Source of the DNA: an uncultured Eubacteriales bacterium
GTDB lineage: Bacteria; Bacillota; Clostridia; Oscillospirales; Oscillospiraceae
Assembly: GCA_900546615.1 (NCBI GenBank)
Contig: URDJ01000002.1
Span: 62,001-126,000, forward strand
Reading direction: 5' to 3'
DNA: 64,000 bases
A model generated the notes under the pieces. It was not told where the DNA came from and made no database searches. It was given only the letters and a program-made list of their open reading frames with translations. Both the position numbers and the translations under genes were made by a program. Numbering within the stretch: position 1 is the first letter of the stretch; every line of letters begins with the position of its first letter. Below are positions 9,661 to 16,157 of this stretch, piece after piece.

Positions 9661-9718
9661 GTATCGATCCTCCAAACACAATACAACTTATAAGCGCACA
9701 TCCGCACACTAACATAAC

Positions 9719-9747
9719 ATATTAACACACTTTTTCCAAAAGAACAA
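9719..9747 (-). promoter_or_regulatory. Possible sigma-A promoter of uppP
   Basis: On the minus strand TTGTTC (9742-9747) and TAATAT (9719-9724) are separated by 17 bases, about 60 bp before the uppP GTG. The -35 box is poor, so this is tentative. Confidence 0.35.
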
Positions 9748-9798
9748 GATATAAAGTGTTCTGTGGGTTAGCCGTGTGATGAGCGAGACAAATGCAAA

Positions 9799-9848
9799 TA
9801 TGCCGCTCCTGCTTCTTTTGGCAAAGACAAAAGATATGGGGTGGCATT
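9799..9848. repeat. Degenerate hairpin repeat, copy B
   Basis: A hairpin-forming element of about 49 bp, with arms resembling TGCCACCCC and GGAGCGGCAT when read on the minus strand. It aligns along its length with the better conserved element at 58203-58251, sharing the outer arms and the central CTTTGCC segment. It lies in the 287-bp gap between uppP and the oxidoreductase operon. The arms are diverged, so it is an older or decayed copy. Confidence 0.6.
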
Positions 9849-9850
9849 AA

Positions 9851-9888
9851 TAAAAAAATCAGGCACCCACCATAACCGTGAGTGCCTG
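9851..9888 (-). terminator. Terminator of the 2-oxoacid oxidoreductase operon
   Basis: Read on the minus strand, a CAGGCAC/GTGCCTG stem (9882-9888 with 9860-9866) is followed by a run of seven T (9858-9852). It lies about 60 bp past the stop of the gamma-subunit gene. It forms the distal half of the 72-bp palindrome, so the same RNA could instead form one long hairpin. Confidence 0.65.
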
Positions 9889-9930
9889 AAATAAATATTT
9901 CAGGCACTCACGGTTATGGTGGGTGCCTGA
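9859..9930. repeat. Perfect 72-bp palindrome
   Basis: Two perfectly complementary 35-bp arms (9859-9893 and 9896-9930) flank a two-base centre. Each arm contains a smaller inverted repeat, CAGGCAC...GTGCCTG. The same 29-bp unit therefore occurs twice in opposite orientation, each copy followed by AAATAAATATTT. The outer ends abut the gamma-subunit gene on one side and the T-run of the terminator on the other. Confidence 0.95.
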
Positions 9931-9947
9931 AATAAATATTTCAGTGA

Positions 9948-10499
9948 TTACGCCTTTGCCGCCTTGCCGATCTCATAGCCGCGTCTGAACGCCGCCTCGT
10001 TTATCGGATTCAGCTCCGGCCGCTTGGCGCCCAGCTTCTTGAACGCCGTCTGCAGCACGTTCTCCGCGGGCAGCACCTCGGTATAGCCGATGATCGCGCC
10101 CACCATGACAAGATTGAGTACCTTCAGATTGCCCAGCTCATAGGCTATCGTGCCCGCGTCCACCTTGACAACGTTCACGTCCTCGCGGTCCTCCTCGATC
10201 GTGACGACCGAGCTGTTCACAAATATCGTGCCGCCCGGCGCCACCGCGCCCTTGAATTTCGCCATCGACGGGTCATTGAGCGCCACGACGTAGTCCGCCT
10301 GCGACACTTTCGGTGCGCCGACCGGGTCGTCCGATATGACCACATAGCAGTTCGCCGTGCCGCCGCGCATCTCCGCGCCGTAGCTCGGGAAATAGGTCAC
10401 GTACTTCTCCGTCGTCTCACAGGCCGTATAGCTCAAAAGCTGGCCCATGACCATGACGCCCTGTCCGCCGAAGCCGGCTATTATGAAGCTTTTTTCCAT
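9948..10499 (-). CDS. 2-oxoacid:ferredoxin oxidoreductase, gamma subunit
   Basis: Small subunit (183 residues) of a four-subunit 2-oxoacid:ferredoxin oxidoreductase, which oxidatively decarboxylates a 2-oxoacid to an acyl-CoA and reduces ferredoxin in the cytoplasm. The N-terminal GFGGQGVMVMGQLL is the family signature, and PSYGAEMRGGTANC is a conserved segment. It is the last gene of the operon, 12 bp after the beta subunit, and ends at the palindromic terminator. Members act on 2-oxoglutarate (Kor) or branched-chain oxoacids (Vor). The sequence alone does not decide which. Confidence 0.9.
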   Translation of the reverse strand: MEKSFIIAGFGGQGVMVMGQLLSYTACETTEKYVTYFPSYGAEMRGGTANCYVVISDDPVGAPKVSQADYVVALNDPSMAKFKGAVAPGGTIFVNSSVVTIEEDREDVNVVKVDAGTIAYELGNLKVLNLVMVGAIIGYTEVLPAENVLQTAFKKLGAKRPELNPINEAAFRRGYEIGKAAKA

Positions 10500-10511
10500 C
10501 TCGCCGCCCCC

Positions 10512-11252
10512 TTACTTCGCGCGGAATTCCCCAAGCGGGAACTCCTTGAGTATGACGTTATGCACGTGGTCCAGCGACTCCATCGGGCTCATGCCCCAGT
10601 TCGTCGGGCAGTTCGACACGAACTCTACAAACGAGAAGCCCTTGCCGTCGAGCTGGTACTGGAACGCCTTCTTGACCGCCGCCTTCGCCTTCTTCGCGTT
10701 CGGCACGTCCGCCAGCGTCACCCTCGCGATATACGCCGGCGCCTCGAGCTGGCTGAGTATCTCGCACATGTGCAGCGGCGCGCCGTGCTCATTCACATTC
10801 CTGCCGTAAGGCGTGGTCGTGGTCTTGACGCCCACCATCGTCGTCGGGGCCATCTGGCCGCCCGTCATACCATAGATGCCGTTGTTCACGAAGATGACCG
10901 TGAAATTCTCGCCCCTGTTCGCCGCGGACATTGTCTCAGCCAAACCGATAGCCGCGAGATCGCCGTCGCCCTGATAGGTGAACACCAGCGTCTCCGGGCT
11001 GCACCTCTTGAAGGAGCTGGCTATCGCGCAGGCCCTGCCGTGCGGGGCCGCGACTGTATCCATATCGAAATAAGTGACCGCCAGACCGCAGCAGCCGACG
11101 CCCTGCACATAACAGGCATTATCCACCATGCCCAGCTCGTCGAGCACCTCGGCCACGACCTTGCAAACGCTCGAGTGCATGCAGCCGGGGCAGAAACCCG
11201 TCACTGCGCCCTCAAATATCCCGGATGGCCGGGAATACACATTTCTCATCAT
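10512..11252 (-). CDS. 2-oxoacid:ferredoxin oxidoreductase, beta (TPP-binding) subunit
   Basis: Thiamine-diphosphate-binding subunit of 246 residues. The TPP/Mg motif is visible as GDGDLAAIGLAE with the downstream VNNGIYGMTGGQ. Cysteines in FCPGCMHSS and GVGCCG fit the family. The start is the ATGATG pair at 11252, five to eight bases after AAGGAGG; nine extra in-frame codons upstream overlap the alpha gene. It follows the alpha subunit in the same operon. Confidence 0.92.
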   Translation of the reverse strand: MMRNVYSRPSGIFEGAVTGFCPGCMHSSVCKVVAEVLDELGMVDNACYVQGVGCCGLAVTYFDMDTVAAPHGRACAIASSFKRCSPETLVFTYQGDGDLAAIGLAETMSAANRGENFTVIFVNNGIYGMTGGQMAPTTMVGVKTTTTPYGRNVNEHGAPLHMCEILSQLEAPAYIARVTLADVPNAKKAKAAVKKAFQYQLDGKGFSFVEFVSNCPTNWGMSPMESLDHVHNVILKEFPLGEFRAK

Positions 11253-11266
11253 ATTTTCCAGCCTCC

Positions 11267-12349
11267 TTACCTGCCGCAAAGCCCACGGGCAGCCTCGACT
11301 ATGGCGCGCCTGTCGAGGATCTCTCCGCCGGACGACAATGCCGTCACTATCTTTGCCCTGCCGTGCACGACGTTCTCCACGTCAACGGCGAACTGCGCGG
11401 GTATAGCCATCTCGGCGCACACTATGCCCTTGAGCGTATCGAAGTTCAGCTTCTCATACGCCTCCACCGGGAAGGGGTAGACCTTCTTCGGCCTGATGAG
11501 CCCTGCCTTTATGCCCTCGGCGCGCAGGATACCCACCGCAGACTTCGCTATGCGGCCCGAGATACCGTAGGCGGACAGAATTACCTCCGCGTCCTCGGTC
11601 ATGTAGTCCTCGTATTCGACCTCGGTGGTCTTCCACTCATCGTACATCTGGCCGTCGCGTATGTTCATCTGCTCCTGGCTGACCCTTGTGTCGAGGCCGG
11701 GGCCGCACATGACCTTGTGCTGCGGGCCGCCTTTCTTGCCGGTCGCCGCCCAGGTCTTGGTCGCCCTTATCGCCGCGACCTGCTCATCGCTGAGCGCCTC
11801 GGGCAGCTCGACAGGCTCCATCATCGTGCCCGTGAAGCCGTCCATGAGCAACAGCACGGGGTTGGAATACTTGTCCGCCAGCTCAAACGCCTGCCAGGTC
11901 ATGTCCACCGCCTCCTGAAGCGTGGACGGGGAGAGCACCAGCATCTTAAAGCCGCCGTTGCCGCTGGCCTTGGTCGCCTGCGTATAGTCCTGCTGCGCGG
12001 GCTGGATTGTTCCTATGCCCGGGCCGCCGCGCTGGAAGTTCGCCACGACCACCGGCAGCCTCGCGCCCGCCATCCAGCTTATGGCCTCGCTCTTGAGCGA
12101 TATGCCGCAGCTCGACGAGCTTGTCATGCTGCGCACGCCCGCAGCAGCCGCGCCGTAGGCCATGTTGGCCGACGCGACCTCGCTCTCGCCCTGGATGAAC
12201 ACGCCGTTCACCTGAGGCATCCTTCTCGCGAAATACTCCGGTACATCATTCTGCGGGGTGATGGGATAGCCGGCGAAGAACCGGCAGCCCGCCCTTACGG
12301 CGGTCTCGGCCACGGCCTCGCAGCCCTTCATGAATATCTTCTCCGACAT
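11267..12349 (-). CDS. 2-oxoacid:ferredoxin oxidoreductase, alpha subunit (VorB/KorA type)
   Basis: Catalytic alpha subunit of 360 residues, containing the pyrimidine-binding fold of the TPP enzyme. The N-terminus has GCRFFAGYPITPQND, and FIQGESEVASANMAYGAAAAG carries the conserved Glu region. A segment typical of VorB-type proteins (GGPGIGTIQPAQQDY) follows. It sits one base from the upstream ferredoxin gene and just before the beta gene. VorB-type alpha subunits are usually annotated as acting on 3-methyl-2-oxobutanoate, but 2-oxoglutarate is also possible. Confidence 0.92.
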   Translation of the reverse strand: MSEKIFMKGCEAVAETAVRAGCRFFAGYPITPQNDVPEYFARRMPQVNGVFIQGESEVASANMAYGAAAAGVRSMTSSSSCGISLKSEAISWMAGARLPVVVANFQRGGPGIGTIQPAQQDYTQATKASGNGGFKMLVLSPSTLQEAVDMTWQAFELADKYSNPVLLLMDGFTGTMMEPVELPEALSDEQVAAIRATKTWAATGKKGGPQHKVMCGPGLDTRVSQEQMNIRDGQMYDEWKTTEVEYEDYMTEDAEVILSAYGISGRIAKSAVGILRAEGIKAGLIRPKKVYPFPVEAYEKLNFDTLKGIVCAEMAIPAQFAVDVENVVHGRAKIVTALSSGGEILDRRAIVEAARGLCGR

Positions 12350-12350
12350 C

Positions 12351-12569
12351 TCAGTTCACCTCCCTGTAGACGCTTATCGCCGCGTCGGGACAGATGGTGG
12401 CGCACATGGCACAGCCGATGCAGGCCTCCGGGTTTACGGGCACCACGTACTGGTAGCCCTTCGAGTTGACCGCGTCCGTAGTGCCCAGCACCTTCTGCGG
12501 GCAGGTATTGACGCAGTACAGACAGCTTTTGCAGGCTTCAGTGTAAATTTCCACTCTGCCTTTGGCCAT
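12351..12569 (-). CDS. 2-oxoacid:ferredoxin oxidoreductase, delta (2[4Fe-4S] ferredoxin) subunit
   Basis: A 72-residue protein with two CxxCxxCxxxCP clusters (CKSCLYCVNTCP and CIGCAMCATICP), each binding a [4Fe-4S] centre. It passes electrons from the TPP site to external ferredoxin. The start ATG 12569 follows AAAGGAG by eight bases; a GTG four codons upstream sits on that RBS and was rejected. It ends just before the alpha-subunit gene. Confidence 0.93.
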   Translation of the reverse strand: MAKGRVEIYTEACKSCLYCVNTCPQKVLGTTDAVNSKGYQYVVPVNPEACIGCAMCATICPDAAISVYREVN

Positions 12570-12596
12570 TTGGTTTACCACTCCTTTGCTTTATTT

Positions 12597-13292
12597 TTAA
12601 ACGCCACTCATCCCCGAACCAGCCAGCCACTCAGGGACGGTATTGAGCCGGACAGGGAGCAGAGGCTCCCCGACCTGCCCTGCCAATTCGCTGCAAAGTT
12701 CCTCCAGCGCGCAGACGAACAGAGGCTGCTCCTCCGGGAACATCGCCCGGAACCTTCTGAGCCCCTCGAGCACATCCGCCGCCGTGGTGCCGGGCCCCAG
12801 ATTCGGATTCGCGACCAGGCTGTAGCCTCCCAGCCTCGCCGCGCCCAGCACGCGCCTCATAGTAAGCTCTATGTCCTCACGCGAACCCGACCATGGCCGG
12901 TACGGGTTCACTATATACAGCACCAGCGTGCTCTCGCCTCTGAGCAGATGCGAAAACTGTCCTATCATATGCGAGCCGTGCGACCCGCCGCCAATGTCCA
13001 TGAGCACTGTCGACCCGTCGTCTAGCAGCCTCTCTCCAACGCCCGATGCCACCGTCGGCGCGTCCAGATACTGTGCCTGAAAGTGAAATGTGACGCCGCC
13101 TTTTACAAGCTGCGCCTCACAATCCCTCGCACGAAAGAGCGGCTTGGTCTGGTCCATGTCAAAAAAATGCACCTTCCGTGTCCCCTCCGCCGCCATCAGC
13201 AGCGCCAGATTCACGGCGGTCTCCGTCTTTCCGGACCCGGCCTCGCCTATGAATACAATATTTTTCGCATTCCCTGTATATTTTGCTGACAT
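12597..13292 (-). CDS. P-loop NTPase at the head of the oxidoreductase operon
   Basis: A cytoplasmic protein of about 231 residues with Walker A GEAGSGKTE near the N-terminus, a second acidic motif FFDMDQTKP and a Walker B-like VLMDIGGGSHG. The layout resembles MinD/CobQ-like (SIMIBI) NTPases, without a recognised partner domain. The Lys of the deviant MinD box is not seen. It is the first gene after a strong promoter and is followed 27 bp later by the ferredoxin subunit. A role in assembling or regulating the complex is inference from position only. The start ATG 13292 was preferred to GTG 13298. Confidence 0.75.
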   Translation of the reverse strand: MSAKYTGNAKNIVFIGEAGSGKTETAVNLALLMAAEGTRKVHFFDMDQTKPLFRARDCEAQLVKGGVTFHFQAQYLDAPTVASGVGERLLDDGSTVLMDIGGGSHGSHMIGQFSHLLRGESTLVLYIVNPYRPWSGSREDIELTMRRVLGAARLGGYSLVANPNLGPGTTAADVLEGLRRFRAMFPEEQPLFVCALEELCSELAGQVGEPLLPVRLNTVPEWLAGSGMSGV

Positions 13293-13310
13293 AAACACCC
13301 GCCGATTTGT

Positions 13311-13340
13311 ATAGTTTCACGCACTACCACGTGAAACTAT
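13311..13340. promoter_or_regulatory. Operator-like inverted repeat over the oxidoreductase promoter
   Basis: Two perfect 11-bp arms, ATAGTTTCACG (13311-13321) and CGTGAAACTAT (13330-13340), are separated by eight bases. The right arm touches the -10 box and the repeat covers the transcription start. A dimeric regulator bound here would block the promoter. An RNA hairpin in the 5' leader is the alternative reading. Confidence 0.7.
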
Positions 13341-13367
13341 TATACGTCCTATTACCCAATTTTGCAA
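13339..13367 (-). promoter_or_regulatory. Sigma-A promoter of the oxidoreductase operon
   Basis: Minus-strand TTGCAA (13362-13367), a 17-base spacer and a perfect TATAAT (13339-13344) lie 47 bp before the first gene of the operon. Confidence 0.8.
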
Positions 13368-13375
13368 GCGTTATT

Positions 13376-13408
13376 AAAAAAACGCTCCGGCGGTTTCCCG
13401 TCGGAGCG
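13376..13408 (-). terminator. yebC terminator
   Basis: Read on the minus strand, a CGCTCCG-type GC-rich stem with a GAAA loop is followed by seven T. It lies 13 bp after the yebC stop. Confidence 0.9.
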
Positions 13409-13420
13409 CCCTTTAACTAA

Positions 13421-14155
13421 TCAGTCCTGATCCCAGTTGTGCCAGACGTTCTGTACGTCGTCGTTGTCCTCGAACATGTCGAGCATTTTCTGCATGCTCT
13501 TGAGGTCGCCCTCGTCGGTGAGTTTTATATAGGTCTGCGGCACCATCTCGACCTGCGCGGAGAGCAGCTCGTACCCGTGCTCGGTGAGGTATTCGGCCAC
13601 CGTAGTGACATCGTCCACGCCTGTGTAGACCGAGAACACGTCGCCGTCTTCCTCTATATCGTCCGCACCGGCCTCCAGCGCGTCCTCCATGACCTTGTCC
13701 TCGTCGAAGTCGCCGTCCTCGTTGTTCACCACGATGACGCCCTTGCGGTCAAAGCTCCAGGACACGCAGCCCGCCGCGCCCATATTGCCGTTGTTCTTGT
13801 CGAAGGCGTGCCTGACCTCAGAAGCGGTACGGTTCCTGTTATCGGTCATAGCCTCGACAATGACAGCTACGCCGCTGGGACCATAGCCCTCATAGGTGAT
13901 GGACTCATAATTATCGGTGTTGCCGCTGCCGAGGGCCTTTTCGATGGTTCTTTTTATATTGTCGTTAGGCATATTTGCGGCCTTGGCCTTGGTAATGACC
14001 GCCGCAAGGCGCGAGTTATTGGCGGGGTCGCCGCTGCCGCCTTCCTTGACAGCAACGATCATCTCACGTGCGATCTTAGTAAACGCCTGTGCCCTTTTTG
14101 CGTCCTGAGCGCCTTTTGTCTTCTGTATATTATGCCACTTGGAATGTCCCGACAT
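13421..14155 (-). CDS. yebC: YebC/PmpR family protein
   Basis: A 244-residue protein of the YebC/PmpR family, annotated as a transcriptional regulator; some members help ribosomes through proline-rich stretches. The conserved N-terminus MSGHSKWHNIQ and the later GYGPSGVAV are present. The start is ATG 14155 because it begins that motif; three in-frame codons precede it. It has its own promoter (14191-14219) and terminator (13376-13408), so it is a single-gene unit. Confidence 0.95.
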   Translation of the reverse strand: MSGHSKWHNIQKTKGAQDAKRAQAFTKIAREMIVAVKEGGSGDPANNSRLAAVITKAKAANMPNDNIKRTIEKALGSGNTDNYESITYEGYGPSGVAVIVEAMTDNRNRTASEVRHAFDKNNGNMGAAGCVSWSFDRKGVIVVNNEDGDFDEDKVMEDALEAGADDIEEDGDVFSVYTGVDDVTTVAEYLTEHGYELLSAQVEMVPQTYIKLTDEGDLKSMQKMLDMFEDNDDVQNVWHNWDQD

Positions 14156-14190
14156 TGCTATCAAACCCCTAGCGTATAAATTTCCTTGTT

Positions 14191-14219
14191 ATTTTAGCAC
14201 TACCCTGACGTTTAGGCAA
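14191..14219 (-). promoter_or_regulatory. Sigma-A promoter of yebC
   Basis: Minus-strand TTGCCT (14214-14219), a 17-base spacer and TAAAAT (14191-14196) lie about 36 bp before the start codon. Confidence 0.65.
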
Positions 14220-14236
14220 GTACAAATATCCAAATT

Positions 14237-14271
14237 AAAAAATCGGGGCGCATCTCTCATGGATGCGCCCC
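14237..14271 (-). terminator. Terminator of the long cdaA-sipL operon
   Basis: On the minus strand a perfect 10-bp stem (GGGGCGCATC with GATGCGCCCC) and seven-base loop is followed by GATTTTTT. It lies six bases past the sipL-like stop codon. Confidence 0.92.
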
Positions 14272-14276
14272 GCATT

Positions 14277-15797
14277 CTACGTTCTCGCCGTGGGGATTAT
14301 CAGTATCCTGCCCTCGGGGCATTCTGAGTCTTCCAGGGCGTTTTGGGCTGCTATGAGTTTGGCTGTTGAGTGGTACTTCTTGCCCAGCTGCCACAGGCTT
14401 TGGCCCTTGGACACTCTTATCACGGTCACTGAGGGCAGCTCAGAATTATCAAGCGCCTCGCCACAGCTTATCGACTTTATCTGGCTGATGCTCAGCCTTC
14501 GCACCGCAAGCAGCTCGAAGTCTATCAGCAGCCTCACATCCAGCCCGCCGGCCGTCGGCGCCGCACTTGCCTCCGCACAGCTCGCGCGTACCAGCGCCGC
14601 ATACTCATTCTCCCCAAGCTCCGCCGGCGCCTCCGCTGTCAGCCTTCTCGACACCGAGTACACGTTCCCGTCCGACGCCGAGTACATCACCGCCACAGTT
14701 ACCGGGCATCTCAGCGTGCCGCCCTCACAGCTCGCAGTCCCCGTGCGGCACATGACACGGCACACCGCCTCTGCCGACGGAGTCGCCGGCAGGCTCTCGT
14801 GCACCGCAGACCTCACTGTGCTCCTTCGCTGCACACAGCCAAGCTCCAGCTCCCTGCGCTCCGTCTCCAGCTTGCAGCTGTTGCTGTAGCAGTCCGTCAC
14901 GCAGCTTATCCGCACACTGTCTGTACACACCGCCTGCGACACGAGGTGGAACTCCGCCGTCACGCCTCTCTCTCCACCGGACAACGTGCCCGGCTCCACG
15001 TATTTCGCTGTCAGCATACTGTAAACACTGCAATCCGGGCTGGTCAGCTCCGTATCCGTCTCCAGCATCTGCGAAAACTCCGTCTCAAAGCACGCTGAGC
15101 ACAGTTCCCCAGTCTCGGCTGCCCTGTACAACAGCTGCAATCTCACTGTACCGCCAAACACAAGTCTGCTCCCCACAGAGCGCGTGCTTCCAGCTATGAT
15201 ATCCACCCCGTGCCACAGGATGTCGCCCAGCGCCGGCTGGCCGGCCTGCAGCCGGTACTCGTCCGAGACCACGAAGGTCTTCTCACGCACGCAGACTACC
15301 GGGCTCACAGTGCAGCCTTCGCTCATAGCCTCCACGCTCCCGGCTCCATCGCCCTCTATCCCGTCGCAGATATCCAGCTGGGTATGTACATAGCACTCCG
15401 CGTTCACCGCCACGACCGCCCTCACGAGCAGTTTCCTCGGGTTGAGCATCCTCGCCTCCACGCTCGTGACGCTCAGCATCGCCACGGGCAGGCTCTCCTG
15501 CGTGACGCCCGGCGCATCCAGCGTTACCTCTATCGGCAGCGCCACGCCCAGCGTGCACACCTCTCCGCCGCCCTCGGGACTATACAGCACCGTTGCGGCT
15601 ACGCCCGCGGTCAAGCCCATCCTGCCATCGTGCACATCCTTGCCCTGTATTATGATCTCGCCATCCGCGCAAAGCACCCGCTCCACGTCGGGCATCGTGT
15701 CCGGCACGACGGTCTCCACAGCCTGCTCCACCGGCTGTGAATACTCGAAGATCCTTTCACAGCAGGCTATCCCGCTGCGTTTCATTGACACTTCCAT
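14277..15797 (-). CDS. SPOCS (DUF3794) and LysM protein, SipL-like
   Basis: A 506-residue protein with repeated SPOCS/DUF3794 beta domains and a C-terminal LysM (SLWQLGKKYHSTAKLIAAQN, about 460-505). This layout and length match SipL of Clostridioides difficile, which binds SpoIVA through its LysM domain and is needed for coat assembly around the forespore. It has no signal peptide, fitting a mother-cell cytosolic protein. The start ATG 15797 follows GGAGG. It lies 55 bp after spoVM, whose product also recruits SpoIVA in Bacillus, which supports the assignment. Other DUF3794 proteins exist, so SipL identity is probable rather than certain. Confidence 0.8.
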   Translation of the reverse strand: MEVSMKRSGIACCERIFEYSQPVEQAVETVVPDTMPDVERVLCADGEIIIQGKDVHDGRMGLTAGVAATVLYSPEGGGEVCTLGVALPIEVTLDAPGVTQESLPVAMLSVTSVEARMLNPRKLLVRAVVAVNAECYVHTQLDICDGIEGDGAGSVEAMSEGCTVSPVVCVREKTFVVSDEYRLQAGQPALGDILWHGVDIIAGSTRSVGSRLVFGGTVRLQLLYRAAETGELCSACFETEFSQMLETDTELTSPDCSVYSMLTAKYVEPGTLSGGERGVTAEFHLVSQAVCTDSVRISCVTDCYSNSCKLETERRELELGCVQRRSTVRSAVHESLPATPSAEAVCRVMCRTGTASCEGGTLRCPVTVAVMYSASDGNVYSVSRRLTAEAPAELGENEYAALVRASCAEASAAPTAGGLDVRLLIDFELLAVRRLSISQIKSISCGEALDNSELPSVTVIRVSKGQSLWQLGKKYHSTAKLIAAQNALEDSECPEGRILIIPTART

Positions 15798-15852
15798 TGC
15801 TATTCCTCCTGCCGCAGTTTCTGTAAAACTTATGCGGCCGGAGGCTTATCTA

Positions 15853-15933
15853 TTACTCCGGCTCGTACTCCGTCCTGAATCTCATGATAAGCCTTGAGAG
15901 AAAGGCCGGGAGCTTTATCACTATCATCCTCAT
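15853..15933 (-). CDS. spoVM: SpoVM, 26-residue amphipathic spore-coat anchor peptide
   Basis: The open frame encodes exactly 26 residues from ATG 15933, with AAGGAGG ideally placed upstream. It shares IKLPxFL and a following amphipathic basic helix with Bacillus subtilis SpoVM, which is also 26 residues. SpoVM senses the convex curvature of the forespore membrane and anchors the SpoIVA ATPase. In Bacillus spoVM lies just downstream of the prpC-prkC-rsgA cluster; here it follows rsgA after one small gene, so gene order supports the call. It is too short for most gene finders. Confidence 0.85.
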   Translation of the reverse strand: MRMIVIKLPAFLSRLIMRFRTEYEPE

Positions 15934-15937
15934 ATCC

Positions 15938-16114
15938 CTACCTCCTTAAAAGCCATATGCCGCAGCAAATGAGCGCTATGGCCAGCGCGAACCACCAAAA
16001 CCCCGGCGGCAGCACCAGCGCAAGGATGATAAGCACACCGGCGAGCACCACCAGGCATCCCAGCTTATTCCCATTTCCCCGCCTTCGGCACACAAAAACA
16101 CCCCCCGCGCTCAT
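15938..16114 (-). CDS. Small membrane protein of unknown function, between rsgA and spoVM
   Basis: A 58-residue open frame from ATG 16114 with a basic N-terminus (VCRRRGNGNK) and a hydrophobic region from about residue 19 to 54. A Pro-Pro-Gly turn splits this region into two short helices, and the protein ends in RR. I recognise no family. Its TAG stop lies four bases before the spoVM ATG and inside the spoVM ribosome binding region, so the two would be coupled. The ribosome binding site is weak, so the start could be further in. Confidence 0.55.
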   Translation of the reverse strand: MSAGGVFVCRRRGNGNKLGCLVVLAGVLIILALVLPPGFWWFALAIALICCGIWLLRR

Positions 16115-16130
16115 TGCAGCTCATCACTGC

Positions 16131-16157
16131 ATTATATGCGCAGGGGGCGCTGTATGT
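16131..16157 (-). promoter_or_regulatory. Possible sigma-E-type promoter for spoVM-sipL
   Basis: On the minus strand CATATAAT (16131-16138) fits the sigma-E -10 consensus CATACAHT in seven of eight positions. ACATACA (16151-16157) lies 12 bases upstream as a partial -35. Bacillus spoVM is transcribed by sigma-E, which makes the site sensible, but the -35 match is poor. Confidence 0.4.

Noticed and set aside
9860..9930. Two 29-bp repeats separated by 12 bp, like a minimal CRISPR
   Set aside because: The copies are inverted relative to each other, the spacer is too short, and no cas gene is present.
13321..13340. ParB parS-like sequence (CACGTGAAAC)
   Set aside because: Only the right half of the parS consensus matches. 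The left half-site is eight bases away, so it is not a 16-bp parS.
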